Shown: positions 16,332 through 24,757 of the stretch, in pieces
How the letters are laid out: every line of letters begins with the position of its first letter
Numbering within the stretch: position 1 is the first letter of the stretch
Assembly (NCBI GenBank): GCA_963728075.1
Contig: CAVSIP010000005.1
Span: forward strand, 310,001 to 374,000
Source of the DNA: CAVSIP01 sp963728075
Lineage (GTDB): Bacteria; Actinomycetota; Actinomycetes; JAFAQI01; DASSKL01
Direction of reading: 5' to 3'
DNA length: 64,000 bases
Notes under the pieces: model-generated
Seen by the model: the letters and a program-made list of their open reading frames with translations, nothing else
The model's database searches: none
What the model was told of the DNA's origin: nothing
Position numbers and translations under genes: made by a program

Positions 16332-17270
16332 ATGGCACGAATCGGGCTGGTGCTCGGCGCCGGCGGCGTCACCGGTGAGGCGTTCCACCACGGGGTGCTG
16401 CGCGGCATCCGCGAGATGACCGGGTGGGACGCGACCGGCGCGGACGTCGTGGTCGGGACGTCCGCCGGCTCGCTGGTGGCCGCGAGCCTGCGCCGGCCGG
16501 ACGACGCTCCGACGGTCGACCTGGACGCGCCGGCAACGGGGTCCCCCGGGCTGCTGCCGGACGTGCGCCCGCTCGTGTCGAGCGCGCTGCAGCGCCGCCT
16601 GCCCCGCGCCGGGGTCGCGCTGTCCAGCCTCCTGCCCGCCGGTCACCGCTCGGCCGAGTTCTTCACCGCCGGGCTGCGCCGCCGGCACGGCGGCGACTGG
16701 CCGGAGCAGCGGACCTGGGTCGTGGCCGTGCGCCGGCGCGACGGGCGCCGGGTGGCCTTCGGCAGCAAGGGCGCGCCCGAGACCGACCTGGCGACCGCGG
16801 TGACGGCCTCCTGCGCGATCCCCGGCTACTTCCAGCCCGTGACCGTCGACGGGGACGCCTACGTCGACGGCGGGGTGCACTCACCCACGAACGCCGACCT
16901 GCTGGCCCGTACCCGCCTCGACGTCGTCCTGGTCAGCTCGCCGATGTCCGTGGTGCCGCAGATGGCCCGGCCGCGGCTCGACCTGCCGCTGCGGCTGCTG
17001 TTCCACCGCTACCTCAGCGCCGAGGTGCGGCGGCTGCGCACGGCCGGCATCGAGGTGCTGACCTTCGAGCCGGACGCCGACGCGCTGCCCGCGCTGGGAC
17101 TGCACCCGCTGCGAGCGGAGAACATCGACGAGGTCGCCCGGGCCGCCACGCGCATGACCCACCGGCGGCTGGAGTCGGACCGGGCCGGCGAGGTACGGAC
17201 CCGCTTGACGCCGGCGGGGACGTTTGCGCGAGGCTCGGGACCGGTACGGCAACGACGCCAGGCGCTCTAG
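16332..17270 (+). CDS. Patatin-like phospholipase family protein
   Basis: This is a 312-residue patatin-fold hydrolase. It has the oxyanion loop GAGGVTG (9-15), the nucleophile elbow GTSAG with S44, and the catalytic Asp D179 in YVDGG. These are lipid acyl hydrolases with a Ser-Asp dyad. The C-terminus (about 250-312) is basic. It starts at an ATG following ACGGGAGAC. It is divergent from the preceding membrane-protein gene, 54 bases away. Confidence 0.88.
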   Translation: MARIGLVLGAGGVTGEAFHHGVLRGIREMTGWDATGADVVVGTSAGSLVAASLRRPDDAPTVDLDAPATGSPGLLPDVRPLVSSALQRRLPRAGVALSSLLPAGHRSAEFFTAGLRRRHGGDWPEQRTWVVAVRRRDGRRVAFGSKGAPETDLATAVTASCAIPGYFQPVTVDGDAYVDGGVHSPTNADLLARTRLDVVLVSSPMSVVPQMARPRLDLPLRLLFHRYLSAEVRRLRTAGIEVLTFEPDADALPALGLHPLRAENIDEVARAATRMTHRRLESDRAGEVRTRLTPAGTFARGSGPVRQRRQAL

Positions 17271-17287
17271 CACGGAGGTTCGTACGG

Positions 17288-17656
17288 ATGGGTCTTTCCA
17301 AGCAGGACACTCTCGCGGCGGCGGAGATCGGCACGCTCGCGGTCGGCTCGCTCGCCCTGACGTTCCCGCGGGTCGCGGCCCGGCTGGCGGGCGCCGACCC
17401 GGACGCTGGCGCCACGACCTCACTCGTCCGGACGGTCGGCATGTGGACCACCGCCCACGGGGCGCTGCTGCAGTTCGTCGACAGCGAGGCCGAGCGCGAG
17501 CGGCTGATGATGGCGGGCGCCGCCGTGGGCTCCGGCTACTGCGTCAGCACGCTCGCCGCCGCCTCGCGCGGCAGGATCACCTGGCGCGGCGCGCTGACGA
17601 TGACCGCCGTGGTCGGCACCGTGACCGGGTTCGCCTGCGCGTACCTGGCGTCCTAG
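17288..17656 (+). CDS. Small three-helix membrane protein
   Basis: This 122-residue protein has hydrophobic segments near 10-28, 50-64 and 96-120, and an internal VDSEAERERLMMAG polar stretch. No family was recognised. It starts 17 bases after the patatin gene with GGAGG (17275) as ribosome-binding site and is likely in the same transcript. Confidence 0.6.
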   Translation: MGLSKQDTLAAAEIGTLAVGSLALTFPRVAARLAGADPDAGATTSLVRTVGMWTTAHGALLQFVDSEAERERLMMAGAAVGSGYCVSTLAAASRGRITWRGALTMTAVVGTVTGFACAYLAS

Positions 17657-17691
17657 CCGGCGCCCGCGGCGGCGCGGGTAGCCTCGCCGCC

Positions 17692-18336
17692 GTGACGCTC
17701 ACGGTTCCCCCGATGCCGGCCACCCTCCGCGCCGCCGCCGAAGCCGCCAAGGGGTTCATGCCCCCGGACGAGGGGCTCGCCCTGTACGAGGCGGCCTACG
17801 CAGCCGCCGACCGGGGGCCGATCCTCGAGGTCGGCACCTACTGCGGCAAGAGCGCCCTGTACCTCGGCGCTGCCGCCGCCGCCCGCGGCGGGGTGGTCGT
17901 CACGCTGGACCACCACCGGGGGTCCGAGGAGCAGCAGGCGGGCTGGGAGCACCACGACCCCGAGGTCGTCGACGCCACCGGGCGGATGGACACGCTGCCG
18001 TTCGCCCGGCGGACGATCGCCGCAGCGGGGCTCGAGGACGCCGTCGTCATGGTGGTCGGCCGGTCCGTGCAGGTCGCGGCGCTGTGGCGTACGCCGCTCG
18101 GTGCGCTGTTCATCGACGGCGGGCACGCGGAGGACGTCGCGCGCGCGGACTACGAGGCGTGGGTGGGGCACGTGGCGCCGGGTGGCCTGCTGCTCATCCA
18201 CGACGTGTTCCCCGACCCCGCCGACGGTGGTCAGGCGCCATACCAGCTGTACCTGCGCGCGCTCGGCGAGGGTTTCGTCGAGCGCTCGGTCACCGGCTCG
18301 CTACGAGTGCTCGAGCGAGTCGCCCACGGCGGCTGA
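17692..18336 (+). CDS. Class I SAM-dependent methyltransferase (Methyltransf_24 type)
   Basis: This 214-residue Rossmann methyltransferase carries motif I as ILEVGTYCGKSALYLG (about 43-58), followed by VVVTLDHHRGSEEQ and LGALFIDGGHAEDVARADYEAW, the pattern of catechol-O-methyltransferase-like and sugar methyltransferases. The GTG at 17692 is preceded at -10 by TAGCCT, so the gene is probably leaderless. Its 3' end overlaps the convergent helical-barrel gene by 36 bases, and it may belong to the same glycan-related cluster. Confidence 0.8.
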   Translation: MTLTVPPMPATLRAAAEAAKGFMPPDEGLALYEAAYAAADRGPILEVGTYCGKSALYLGAAAAARGGVVVTLDHHRGSEEQQAGWEHHDPEVVDATGRMDTLPFARRTIAAAGLEDAVVMVVGRSVQVAALWRTPLGALFIDGGHAEDVARADYEAWVGHVAPGGLLLIHDVFPDPADGGQAPYQLYLRALGEGFVERSVTGSLRVLERVAHGG

Positions 18337-19422
18337 CTCCCAGTCGCCGGCCCAGGCGTCGGGGCACCCGCAGCCACCGCGCGCCAGGTCGGTTCCGGTC
18401 GGCAGGTCGTGCGCGCGGAACACCCCGCTCGCGGGGGTGGCGTTGGTGAGCGCGTCGGCGGCGAGCACGACGGCCGCTGCCGTGTACGTGCTGCGGTCAC
18501 CGGGCCAGTTCGACTGCGCGACGAACTGGTAGCCGGTCCAGTACGACCCGTCGTCGTGGCGCAGGTGCTGCATGGCGGTGAACAGCTCCATCGCCCGGGA
18601 CCGGTCGCCGAGCGCGTCGAGCGCGAGCACCAGCTCGCAGGTCTCCGCGCCGGTGACCCACGGCTCGTCGTCGACGCAGCGGATCCCGAGGTCCGGGACG
18701 ACGAAGTCGTCCCAGCGCCCCGCCAGGTGGTCGACGGCCGCCGGGCCGCGGACGGGCCCACCGAGCACCGGGTAGTACCAGTCCATGGAGAACCGGCTCT
18801 TGTCCTCGAACGCCTCCGGGTGCGCCGCGACGACGTGCGCCAGGCGACCGGCCGCCATCTCCCACTCCGGCTGCGTGTCGTCCAGCGTCGCGGCGAGAGC
18901 GAGGCCGGCCCGCAGGGCGTGGTACATGCTCGACGAGCCGGTGAGCAGCGCGAACGGACCGGGCGTGCCGTCCGGGTCACGCTTCCAGAGGATCTCCCCG
19001 CGGTCGGTCTGCAGGCCGACGACGAAGTCCAGTGCCCGCCGCACGGTGGGCCACATCCGCCGCAGGAACAGCTCGTCGCCGGTGAGCAGCCAGTGGTGCC
19101 AGGTGCCGACGGCGATGTAGGCGCACTGGTTGGTGTCCGACATCGGGTCCTCGACCCGGCCGTCACGGACCAGGGTCGGCCACGACCCGTCCCGCCGCTG
19201 GGTGCGGCGCAGCCACTCGTACGCGCGCAGCGCCTCGTCGTACCGGCCGCCGACGGCGAGCGCCATCGCCGCCTCGACGTGGTTCCACGCGTCCGAGGTG
19301 TGCCCCTCGTACCAGGGGATCTCGCCCCACGGGTGCTGCAGCGCCGCGATCGACGCCACGGTGGCCGCGATGTCGTCGGCGGAGACGACGTCGGGGACCT
19401 CGGGCAGGTCAGGCCGCGGCAC
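18301..19422 (-). CDS. Helical-barrel (prenyltransferase/six-hairpin glycosidase-like) protein
   Basis: This 373-residue protein is built of repeated helical pairs with Trp- and Gly-rich turns: GEIPWYEGHTSDAWNHVE, LRRTQRRDGSWPTL, GTWHHWLLTGDELFL, and WVTGAETCELVLAL. This is the signature of an alpha/alpha toroid such as GH15-like glycosidases or prenyltransferase/squalene-cyclase relatives; databases often label such proteins 'prenyltransferase'. No QW or DxDD cyclase motif is evident. The GTG at 19422 has GGAGG upstream and overlaps the methyltransferase gene, so it is the third gene of a tight operon with the glycosyltransferase. Confidence 0.65.
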   Translation of the reverse strand: MPRPDLPEVPDVVSADDIAATVASIAALQHPWGEIPWYEGHTSDAWNHVEAAMALAVGGRYDEALRAYEWLRRTQRRDGSWPTLVRDGRVEDPMSDTNQCAYIAVGTWHHWLLTGDELFLRRMWPTVRRALDFVVGLQTDRGEILWKRDPDGTPGPFALLTGSSSMYHALRAGLALAATLDDTQPEWEMAAGRLAHVVAAHPEAFEDKSRFSMDWYYPVLGGPVRGPAAVDHLAGRWDDFVVPDLGIRCVDDEPWVTGAETCELVLALDALGDRSRAMELFTAMQHLRHDDGSYWTGYQFVAQSNWPGDRSTYTAAAVVLAADALTNATPASGVFRAHDLPTGTDLARGGCGCPDAWAGDWESAAVGDSLEHS

Positions 19423-20140
19423 GAGACACCTCCGGCTTGCGCAGGTAGACGACGAGGCTCTTGCCGATGAGCGGGTTGAGCACCTGCTCGGCGACGCGGG
19501 TCAGCATCGGCCGGCGCATGATGTCCCAGACCAGGATCTGGTGGTAGGCCTTGGCCAGCGGGTGGTCGTCGTTGCGCACGCCCACGGCGCACTTGAGCCA
19601 CCAGTACGGCGCGTGCAGGCCGTGCGCATGGTGCACCGTCGTCGGCCGCAGGCCGGCACCCACGAGGCGGCGGATCAGCTCGTCGCCGCGGTAGATGCGT
19701 ACGTGGCCGCCCTCGACGTTGTGGTAGTCGTCGGACAGCGCCCAGCAGACCTTCTCCGGCAGCCAGCGCGGCACGGTCACCGCGGCGGCACCACCGGGCT
19801 TGAGCACGCGGACGATCTCCGCCATCGCCTGCTCGTCCTGGGGCAGGTGCTCGAGGATCTCCGCGGCGATCACCCGGTCGAACGAGCCGTCGGGGAACGG
19901 CAGCCGGTAGGCGTCGCCCCGCACCGCCACCGCGGACGCACCTGCCGGCACCTCGCCGTCCTTGCGCATGGCGGTGAGCATCTCGCCCACGCCGGTGACC
20001 TCGCCGAGGTCGTAGTCGAGAGCCACCACGTCCGCCCCGCGCCGCAGGGCCTCGAAGGCGTGCCGGCCCGCGCCGCAGCCCAGGTCGAGCACACGGTCAC
20101 CGGGGCCCACGGGGAACCGCTCGAAGTCGACGGTCAGCAC
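19409..20140 (-). CDS. Class I SAM-dependent methyltransferase
   Basis: This is a 243-residue methyltransferase with motif I VLDLGCGAGRHAFEAL, VVALDYD (motif II), PFPDGSFDRVIAAEILEHLPQDE (motifs III/IV) and LKPGGAAAVTVP. The C-terminal part (HAPYWWLKCAVG...) suggests a lipid-linked or large substrate near the membrane. The GTG at 20140 lies inside the end of the glycosyltransferase gene (7-base overlap), so coupling is strong. It probably methylates a sugar product of that glycosyltransferase; this is inference from context. Confidence 0.85.
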   Translation of the reverse strand: MLTVDFERFPVGPGDRVLDLGCGAGRHAFEALRRGADVVALDYDLGEVTGVGEMLTAMRKDGEVPAGASAVAVRGDAYRLPFPDGSFDRVIAAEILEHLPQDEQAMAEIVRVLKPGGAAAVTVPRWLPEKVCWALSDDYHNVEGGHVRIYRGDELIRRLVGAGLRPTTVHHAHGLHAPYWWLKCAVGVRNDDHPLAKAYHQILVWDIMRRPMLTRVAEQVLNPLIGKSLVVYLRKPEVSRAAA

Positions 20141-21372
20141 GACGTGCGGGACCCGTCGATCGCCTGCTGGTAGGTCTCGGCGGTGGCCTGCGCGATCGCG
20201 CGCCAGGAGTACCGCTGGGTGACCCGGGCGCGACCCGCGGTGCCGAGCCGTTCGCGCATCACCGGGTCGTCGAGCAACCGTCCGATCGCGCCGGCCAGCT
20301 GTCCGGCGTCCCCGGGGTCGACGAGCAGCGCACACTCGCCCTCGGGGCCGACCACCTCCGGCAGGGCCCCAGCACGAGTGGCGACCAGCGGGGTGGCGCA
20401 GGCCAAGGCCTCGATCGCGGGCAGCGAGAACCCCTCGTACAGCGACGGCACGCAGGCCACCTCCGCCGACGCCATGAGGTCGCCGAGCTCGGTGTCGCTG
20501 ATGCCCTTGACGAAGGTGACCGCGTCGCGCAGGACGAGGTCGTCGAGCAGCCTCTCGGTCGGGCCGCCCGGCTTGGGCCGGCCGACGACCACCAGGTGCA
20601 CGTCCCGCTCGGTGCGCAGCTTGGCGACCGCCTCGAGCAGCGTGCGCACCCCCTTCAGCGGTACGTCGGCGCTCGCCATCGCGACGATGCGGCCGGGCAC
20701 CCGCGGCGCCTCGCGGGGGTAGAAGACGGTGGAGTCCACGCCGACCGGGATCGTACGCATGTCGCTGTCGCGGACCCCGAAGTCGCGGACGATGTCCCGC
20801 CGGGAGTTCTCCGACACCGTGATGATCGGACCGACGCGCTTGACCACGCGCTTCTGCATCCGCAGGAAGCTGTACCAGCGCCAGGTGGAGAACTTCTTGC
20901 GCAGCGGGGCGGCCGCGAGGTCGAGCCTGCGGTCGACGGTGATCGGGTGGTGGAAGGTCGTCACCAGCGGCAGGCCGGCCTTCTGGATGGCGAGCATGCC
21001 GTAGCCCATGCACTGGTTGTCGTGGACGACGTCGAAGTCGTCGAGGCGCGCCTTGAGCAGCCGCGCCGCGCGCAGGCTGAACGTCAGCGGCTCCGGGAAG
21101 GCGGCGGTGCACATCATGCCGAACTCGAGCGCGTCGATCGGCGAGCGGAACTCCCGCGGGTGCGGGATCCGGAACGGGTCCGGCTGCCGGTAGAGGTCCA
21201 GGCTGGGCACCTCGGTCAGGCGTACGCCGGTGTCGAGGCGGGGGTACGGCGGCCCCGAGATGACCTCGACGTCGTGCCCGAGGCCGACGAGCTCACGGCT
21301 GAGGTGGCGGACGTAGACGCCCTGCCCCCCACAGTGCGGCTCGCTGCGGTACGACAGCAGCGCCACGCGCAT
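20134..21372 (-). CDS. Family-4 glycosyltransferase (GT-B fold)
   Basis: This 412-residue GT4 enzyme has an N-terminal Rossmann domain (MRVALLSYRSEPHCGGQGVYV: the GGQGVYV loop binds acceptor/nucleotide) and a C-terminal donor domain with the EX7E motif in SLYEGFSLPAIEALACATPLVAT. It transfers a nucleotide-sugar-derived hexose with retention. The ATG at 21372 is preferred to the GTG at 21381. It leads an overlapping operon with a methyltransferase and a helical-barrel protein, suggesting synthesis of a methylated glycan or glycolipid. Confidence 0.9.
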   Translation of the reverse strand: MRVALLSYRSEPHCGGQGVYVRHLSRELVGLGHDVEVISGPPYPRLDTGVRLTEVPSLDLYRQPDPFRIPHPREFRSPIDALEFGMMCTAAFPEPLTFSLRAARLLKARLDDFDVVHDNQCMGYGMLAIQKAGLPLVTTFHHPITVDRRLDLAAAPLRKKFSTWRWYSFLRMQKRVVKRVGPIITVSENSRRDIVRDFGVRDSDMRTIPVGVDSTVFYPREAPRVPGRIVAMASADVPLKGVRTLLEAVAKLRTERDVHLVVVGRPKPGGPTERLLDDLVLRDAVTFVKGISDTELGDLMASAEVACVPSLYEGFSLPAIEALACATPLVATRAGALPEVVGPEGECALLVDPGDAGQLAGAIGRLLDDPVMRERLGTAGRARVTQRYSWRAIAQATAETYQQAIDGSRTSC

Positions 21373-21459
21373 GGACTGCACCCCTCGGCTGGACAGCGAC
21401 GACCGCCCGCGGCAGCAGGGCGATCACGTTGCCGGGGATGGTATCCGGCCAACCGAACC

Positions 21460-21487
21460 GGGTTCGACGCCCCTCGGCGTCGAACCC
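21460..21487 (-). terminator. Hairpin terminator after the Mtb12-like lipoprotein gene
   Basis: GGGTTCGACGCC and its exact complement form a 12-bp stem with the loop CCTC. The hairpin begins 28 bases beyond the stop codon of the lipoprotein gene and about 90 bases before the glycosyltransferase start, so it separates the two transcripts. No U-run is present. Confidence 0.65.
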
Positions 21488-21514
21488 GTTTCGACCGGTG
21501 CGCTCGGGGTACGC

Positions 21515-22069
21515 TCAGCCGCTCGCCGAGGCCGAGGCCGAGGCCGAGGCCGAGGCGCCCGCGCCGGCGGCAGGCGTCGGGCAGCCGGCCGGGGCGGAGC
21601 CCTGCAGCGCGAGGAGCTGGCAGAAGCTCGCGGTCGCGATCTTCCAGGTGCCGTCGACCTTCACCGCGGTCCCGGTCTGGTTCTGCAGCGTCGGCGTGCC
21701 GTTGAGCAGGATGTCGTAGGTGACGGTCGCCTTGCCCTCGCTCGTCACCTGGACGTCGTTGACCTTCAGCTGCACCGACTGCGCGAGCTGGCTGCTCGAC
21801 ATCGCCTCGATGGCCGAGCGGAACTGGTCACCGTTCTGCAGCAGCTTCACCCGCTGGTCGGTGGAGGTCTTCGGGTTGAAGAACGCCTCCCAGTTGGCCT
21901 TGATCTCCGCCTTGGCGGCGGTGGTGTCGGTCGCGGCGCTGCTGCTGGACGCCGACGCCGACGCCGTCGCCGCGCTGTTCGTCCCGTTGCTGCCGCCGCC
22001 ACAGCCGGTGAGTGCAAGCGCGAGGGCCGCGCCGAGCGCGGCGAACGTGAGGGTCGGCCGACGGGTCAT
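21515..22069 (-). CDS. Mtb12-like secreted lipoprotein
   Basis: This 184-residue protein has a lipoprotein signal peptide ending LALTGC (Cys about residue 23), a Ser/Ala/Thr-rich linker, and an NTF2-like domain (KANWEAFFNPKTSTDQRVKLLQNG ... VTYDILLNGTPTL ... WKIATASFCQLLALQG). It resembles mycobacterial antigen Mtb12 (CFP-2) homologues. The extreme C-terminus is an (Ala-Ser)n tail made by five tandem GCCGAG hexamers (21525-21554), which are prone to length change. It should be anchored on the outer face of the membrane; its function is unknown. Confidence 0.75.
   Translation of the reverse strand: MTRRPTLTFAALGAALALALTGCGGGSNGTNSAATASASASSSSAATDTTAAKAEIKANWEAFFNPKTSTDQRVKLLQNGDQFRSAIEAMSSSQLAQSVQLKVNDVQVTSEGKATVTYDILLNGTPTLQNQTGTAVKVDGTWKIATASFCQLLALQGSAPAGCPTPAAGAGASASASASASASG
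21525..21554. repeat. Five tandem GCCGAG hexamers
   Basis: Five perfect copies of GCCGAG lie inside the 3' end of the Mtb12-like gene and encode its Ala-Ser tail. The repeat keeps the reading frame, so slippage would change tail length without truncation. Confidence 0.9.
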
Positions 22070-22148
22070 GGACGTGCCTTTCGATGATCGGTGGAGTGCT
22101 CGTGGGGGTCGCTACCCACGTCATCCGGATCGAACCGGTATGCACGCG

Positions 22149-22598
22149 CTACGGCAAGGGCACTGCACGGCGGCGCACGCCCTCGGCGAGCTCCCGCCAG
22201 CAGGAGGTGAGCAGGTCGGCCGCCCCGGGGGTGTCCGGGTGCTCCTCCAGCCACTCCTGCAGGGTCACGAACGCGCGCTGCAGCGGCTCCAGGCGCGCTT
22301 CGAGCGCGCCGATCGTGAGGTCGGCCGCCGTTCCGCTGCCCTGCGTCCCCTGCAGGGTCTCGCGCAGCGAGGAGGCCAGCTCGGGTGCCACCTCCGCGCC
22401 GCGTTCGAGCAGCGGCCGCAGCGCGTCGATCTCGGCGACCCGCACGCTCGCCGCACGGTCCGCGTCCACGGCGAGCAGCGCGGCGAGGATGCCGAGCAGG
22501 CGCAGCTCGCCGCGCGCGTAGTCGTCGGCGGACTCCTCGGAGAGCTCGGAGAACCGCAGGAACATGCCGAACAGGACCTGCGACGCCGCCGGCCTCAT
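22149..22598 (-). CDS. DUF6285 protein, possible LvaB-like partner of the adjacent kinase
   Basis: This is a 149-residue, mostly helical, cofactor-free-looking protein (GELRLLGILAALLAVD, VRVAEIDALRPLLERG). I place it in DUF6285 on overall pattern. Its ATG overlaps the stop of an APH-family kinase gene as ATGA. In Pseudomonas putida the levulinate pathway uses a kinase LvaA that needs a small partner LvaB, and I believe DUF6285 covers that type of protein. The pairing here suggests the same role, an inference that needs a profile search. Confidence 0.6.
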   Translation of the reverse strand: MRPAASQVLFGMFLRFSELSEESADDYARGELRLLGILAALLAVDADRAASVRVAEIDALRPLLERGAEVAPELASSLRETLQGTQGSGTAADLTIGALEARLEPLQRAFVTLQEWLEEHPDTPGAADLLTSCWRELAEGVRRRAVPLP

Positions 22599-23635
22599 GC
22601 CTGGCCCCCCGGGACGGGCAGGGCCTGCTCCGGTGCGCCGCCCGCGGCGGCGAGCTCGGCGAGCATCCACCCCTCCTGCTGGTTGACCAGGGCCCACGGG
22701 ATGAGCGGCATCGCCAGCTCCCCCGTCAGGCCGCGGGCGAACTGGCTCCCGCCGGTCACCCAGATCGCGAGCGCCTTGACGTGCGACAGCAGCGTCCACC
22801 AGTGCCACGCCTGCGAGTCCACCTCGGTCCCCGACGCCTGCGTCCACCGTTGCCACGTCTCCGCCAGCGGGAAGAAGGCGCCCGCGTCGTCCGGCCGCTC
22901 CTTGTCGTAGCGCCAGTTCTGCAGCGCCCACCAGGTCAGGTCCTCCAGCGGGTCGCCCAGGTGGGCCATCTCCCAGTCGAGCACCGCGGTCACGTGGTCC
23001 TCGACGAACAGGAAGTTCTCGGTGCGGTAGTCGCCGTGGACCACGGCGACCCGGCCGGGCGGTGGCGGCGGGTTGCGCCGCAGCCAGCGCAGGACGGCGC
23101 GCGGCACCGGCATGCAGCCCAGCTCGTGCTCGTCGAGCACCCCCTGCCAGCGATCGAGCTGCACCCGCCACACGTCCTCCGGCGCGCACTCGTCGAGCAG
23201 GTCGCCGAGGCCCAGCGCCCGCCAGTCGCTGGTCGCGATCCGGCCGAGGATCGCCAGCGCGTGCGCACCGACGGCCGGCCGGTGCGGGGAGGCGAGCACC
23301 GCCTCCTGGCTGCTCTCGCCGTCGACCCGCTCGGTGACGAAGAAGGGACCGCCGAGCACGTCGGCGTCCGGCTCGTCGAGGACGGCGCGCGGCACCGGGA
23401 CGCCCTCGACGCCGGCCATCGCGCGGTACATCCCGTACTCCACCGTGCGGTTGCTCTCCAGCACGGACGCCGGCGGGTCCATGCGGACGACCAGCGCGGG
23501 GCCGTCGGAGACGTCGACGAGGTAGGTGTGCCGGGAGAACCCCCCGAAGACCCGGCGCAGGTCGGTGACCTGAAGCGCGGGCCGGTCGAGAGCGGAGCGC
23601 AGGTACGCCTGCAGCCGCCCGGCGAGCTCGCTCAC
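22595..23635 (-). CDS. APH-family phosphotransferase (LvaA/ACAD10-like kinase)
   Basis: This 346-residue aminoglycoside-phosphotransferase-fold kinase has the catalytic loop VVHGDYRTENFLF (Brenner motif, Asp base) and the metal-binding LDWEMAHLGDP. In acyl-CoA gene neighbourhoods this family phosphorylates 4-hydroxyacyl-CoA rather than antibiotics (LvaA, ACAD10/11). The GTG at 23635 overlaps the upstream stop as GTGA, and the downstream DUF6285 gene is likewise coupled, giving a three-gene unit. An acyl-CoA dehydrogenase that would complete an Lva pathway is not seen in the window. Confidence 0.83.
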   Translation of the reverse strand: MSELAGRLQAYLRSALDRPALQVTDLRRVFGGFSRHTYLVDVSDGPALVVRMDPPASVLESNRTVEYGMYRAMAGVEGVPVPRAVLDEPDADVLGGPFFVTERVDGESSQEAVLASPHRPAVGAHALAILGRIATSDWRALGLGDLLDECAPEDVWRVQLDRWQGVLDEHELGCMPVPRAVLRWLRRNPPPPPGRVAVVHGDYRTENFLFVEDHVTAVLDWEMAHLGDPLEDLTWWALQNWRYDKERPDDAGAFFPLAETWQRWTQASGTEVDSQAWHWWTLLSHVKALAIWVTGGSQFARGLTGELAMPLIPWALVNQQEGWMLAELAAAGGAPEQALPVPGGQA

Positions 23636-24723
23636 TCCGGCGCCCCGTCGAACAGCTCGCGGAAGCCCGACGGCCCGTGGGGGCCGATGACGAGCTGCTC
23701 CAGGACCCCGACGCCGGTCTGCCCGCCACAGCGGACCCGGCACAGCTGCTGCACGTGGATGTGGCGCGGGTCGAGCGGGTCGAGGTCCGCGAGCGTCCAC
23801 CGCTCCACAGCGGAGGCGCTCTCCCCCTTCCACAGCCCGTGGCCCCACTCGGGGTGCAGGTAGCCGAGCCCGAGCATCTGGAAGGTGAGCAGCGGCTCGA
23901 GCTCGACCTCCTCGGCCGCACCACCCGCTGGGGTGAGCCGCAGCCGCGCCGCCCGGGCCCGCCGGGTGCCGGGCTGCCAGTCGACGTCGTGCTCGACCGC
24001 CTGCATCACCGTCGCCGGCCCGTCGTCCGGCCAGCTGACGCCGAACTCGTGCCAGCGGCGGCCGTCGGCGTACTCGAAGACGTCGAAGTGCAGGCAGCGG
24101 TCCCCGAGCTGCATCGGCGCCCACAGCCAGAACAGCTGTGGCAGGGGGCGCGGCGGGCCGGCCGGTTCCGGCTCGCCCACCGTACGGACGCCCCACGACC
24201 GGTCCCGGGAGCCGAGCACCCGGTCCGGGGTGACCTCCACCCGGTCGCCGTCCACCTCGACCCAGCCCGACCAGGTGCCGAACTGGGTGAGCCGGGTGGA
24301 GTCCATCGTCACCCGCGTGCCGGCGTACTGCGTCGCCCGCGGCTCCTCGATCGGCGCGCTGCGCGCGGTGAAGGTCAGGTCGGCGCCGACCCCGCTGCCG
24401 TCGTCGTCGACGACCAGCCGCAGCCGGACGAGCGGCTCGACGACCTCGACCCGGACGGCGCCGGCGCGCGTCTCCATCCGCTCCACCGGCGCCAGCCGCG
24501 AGGTGTGCAGCGACGTCTGCACGCCGCCGCGGACGACGCTGAACGACGCGTCCAGGACGCCGCGGTTGGGATAGAGACCCATCGCCGCGGCGAAGTACAG
24601 CTCCGCCTCGGCCGTGTAGCCGTTGAAGAAGTACCGGTCGTAGAAGTTGCGGTCCCCGGTGGCCGGCTGCGCCACGGGCAGCGGGGTCTGGTGGACCGGG
24701 TAGTCGTCGAACGCGGTCAGCAC
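23632..24723 (-). CDS. Lipocalin/tocopherol-cyclase-like beta-barrel protein of unknown function
   Basis: This 363-residue protein is rich in beta strands and Trp: FGTWSGWVEVDGDRVEVTPDRVLGSRDRSWGVR is diagnostic of a conserved family resembling AttH/hydroxyneurosporene-synthase or tocopherol-cyclase-like barrels (DUF7064/7065 type). It has two halves, and no signal peptide is seen. Coupled to a kinase gene and located in an acyl-CoA island, it could bind a hydrophobic substrate. The precise role is unknown. Confidence 0.6.
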   Translation of the reverse strand: MLTAFDDYPVHQTPLPVAQPATGDRNFYDRYFFNGYTAEAELYFAAAMGLYPNRGVLDASFSVVRGGVQTSLHTSRLAPVERMETRAGAVRVEVVEPLVRLRLVVDDDGSGVGADLTFTARSAPIEEPRATQYAGTRVTMDSTRLTQFGTWSGWVEVDGDRVEVTPDRVLGSRDRSWGVRTVGEPEPAGPPRPLPQLFWLWAPMQLGDRCLHFDVFEYADGRRWHEFGVSWPDDGPATVMQAVEHDVDWQPGTRRARAARLRLTPAGGAAEEVELEPLLTFQMLGLGYLHPEWGHGLWKGESASAVERWTLADLDPLDPRHIHVQQLCRVRCGGQTGVGVLEQLVIGPHGPSGFRELFDGAPE

Positions 24724-24757
24724 CCGCCGGACTATGCCACCCCGCCCGGGAGGTCTC

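Noticed and set aside
21525..21560. CRISPR-like or satellite repeat
   Set aside because: Contiguous hexamers without spacers inside a coding sequence encode an Ala-Ser tail.
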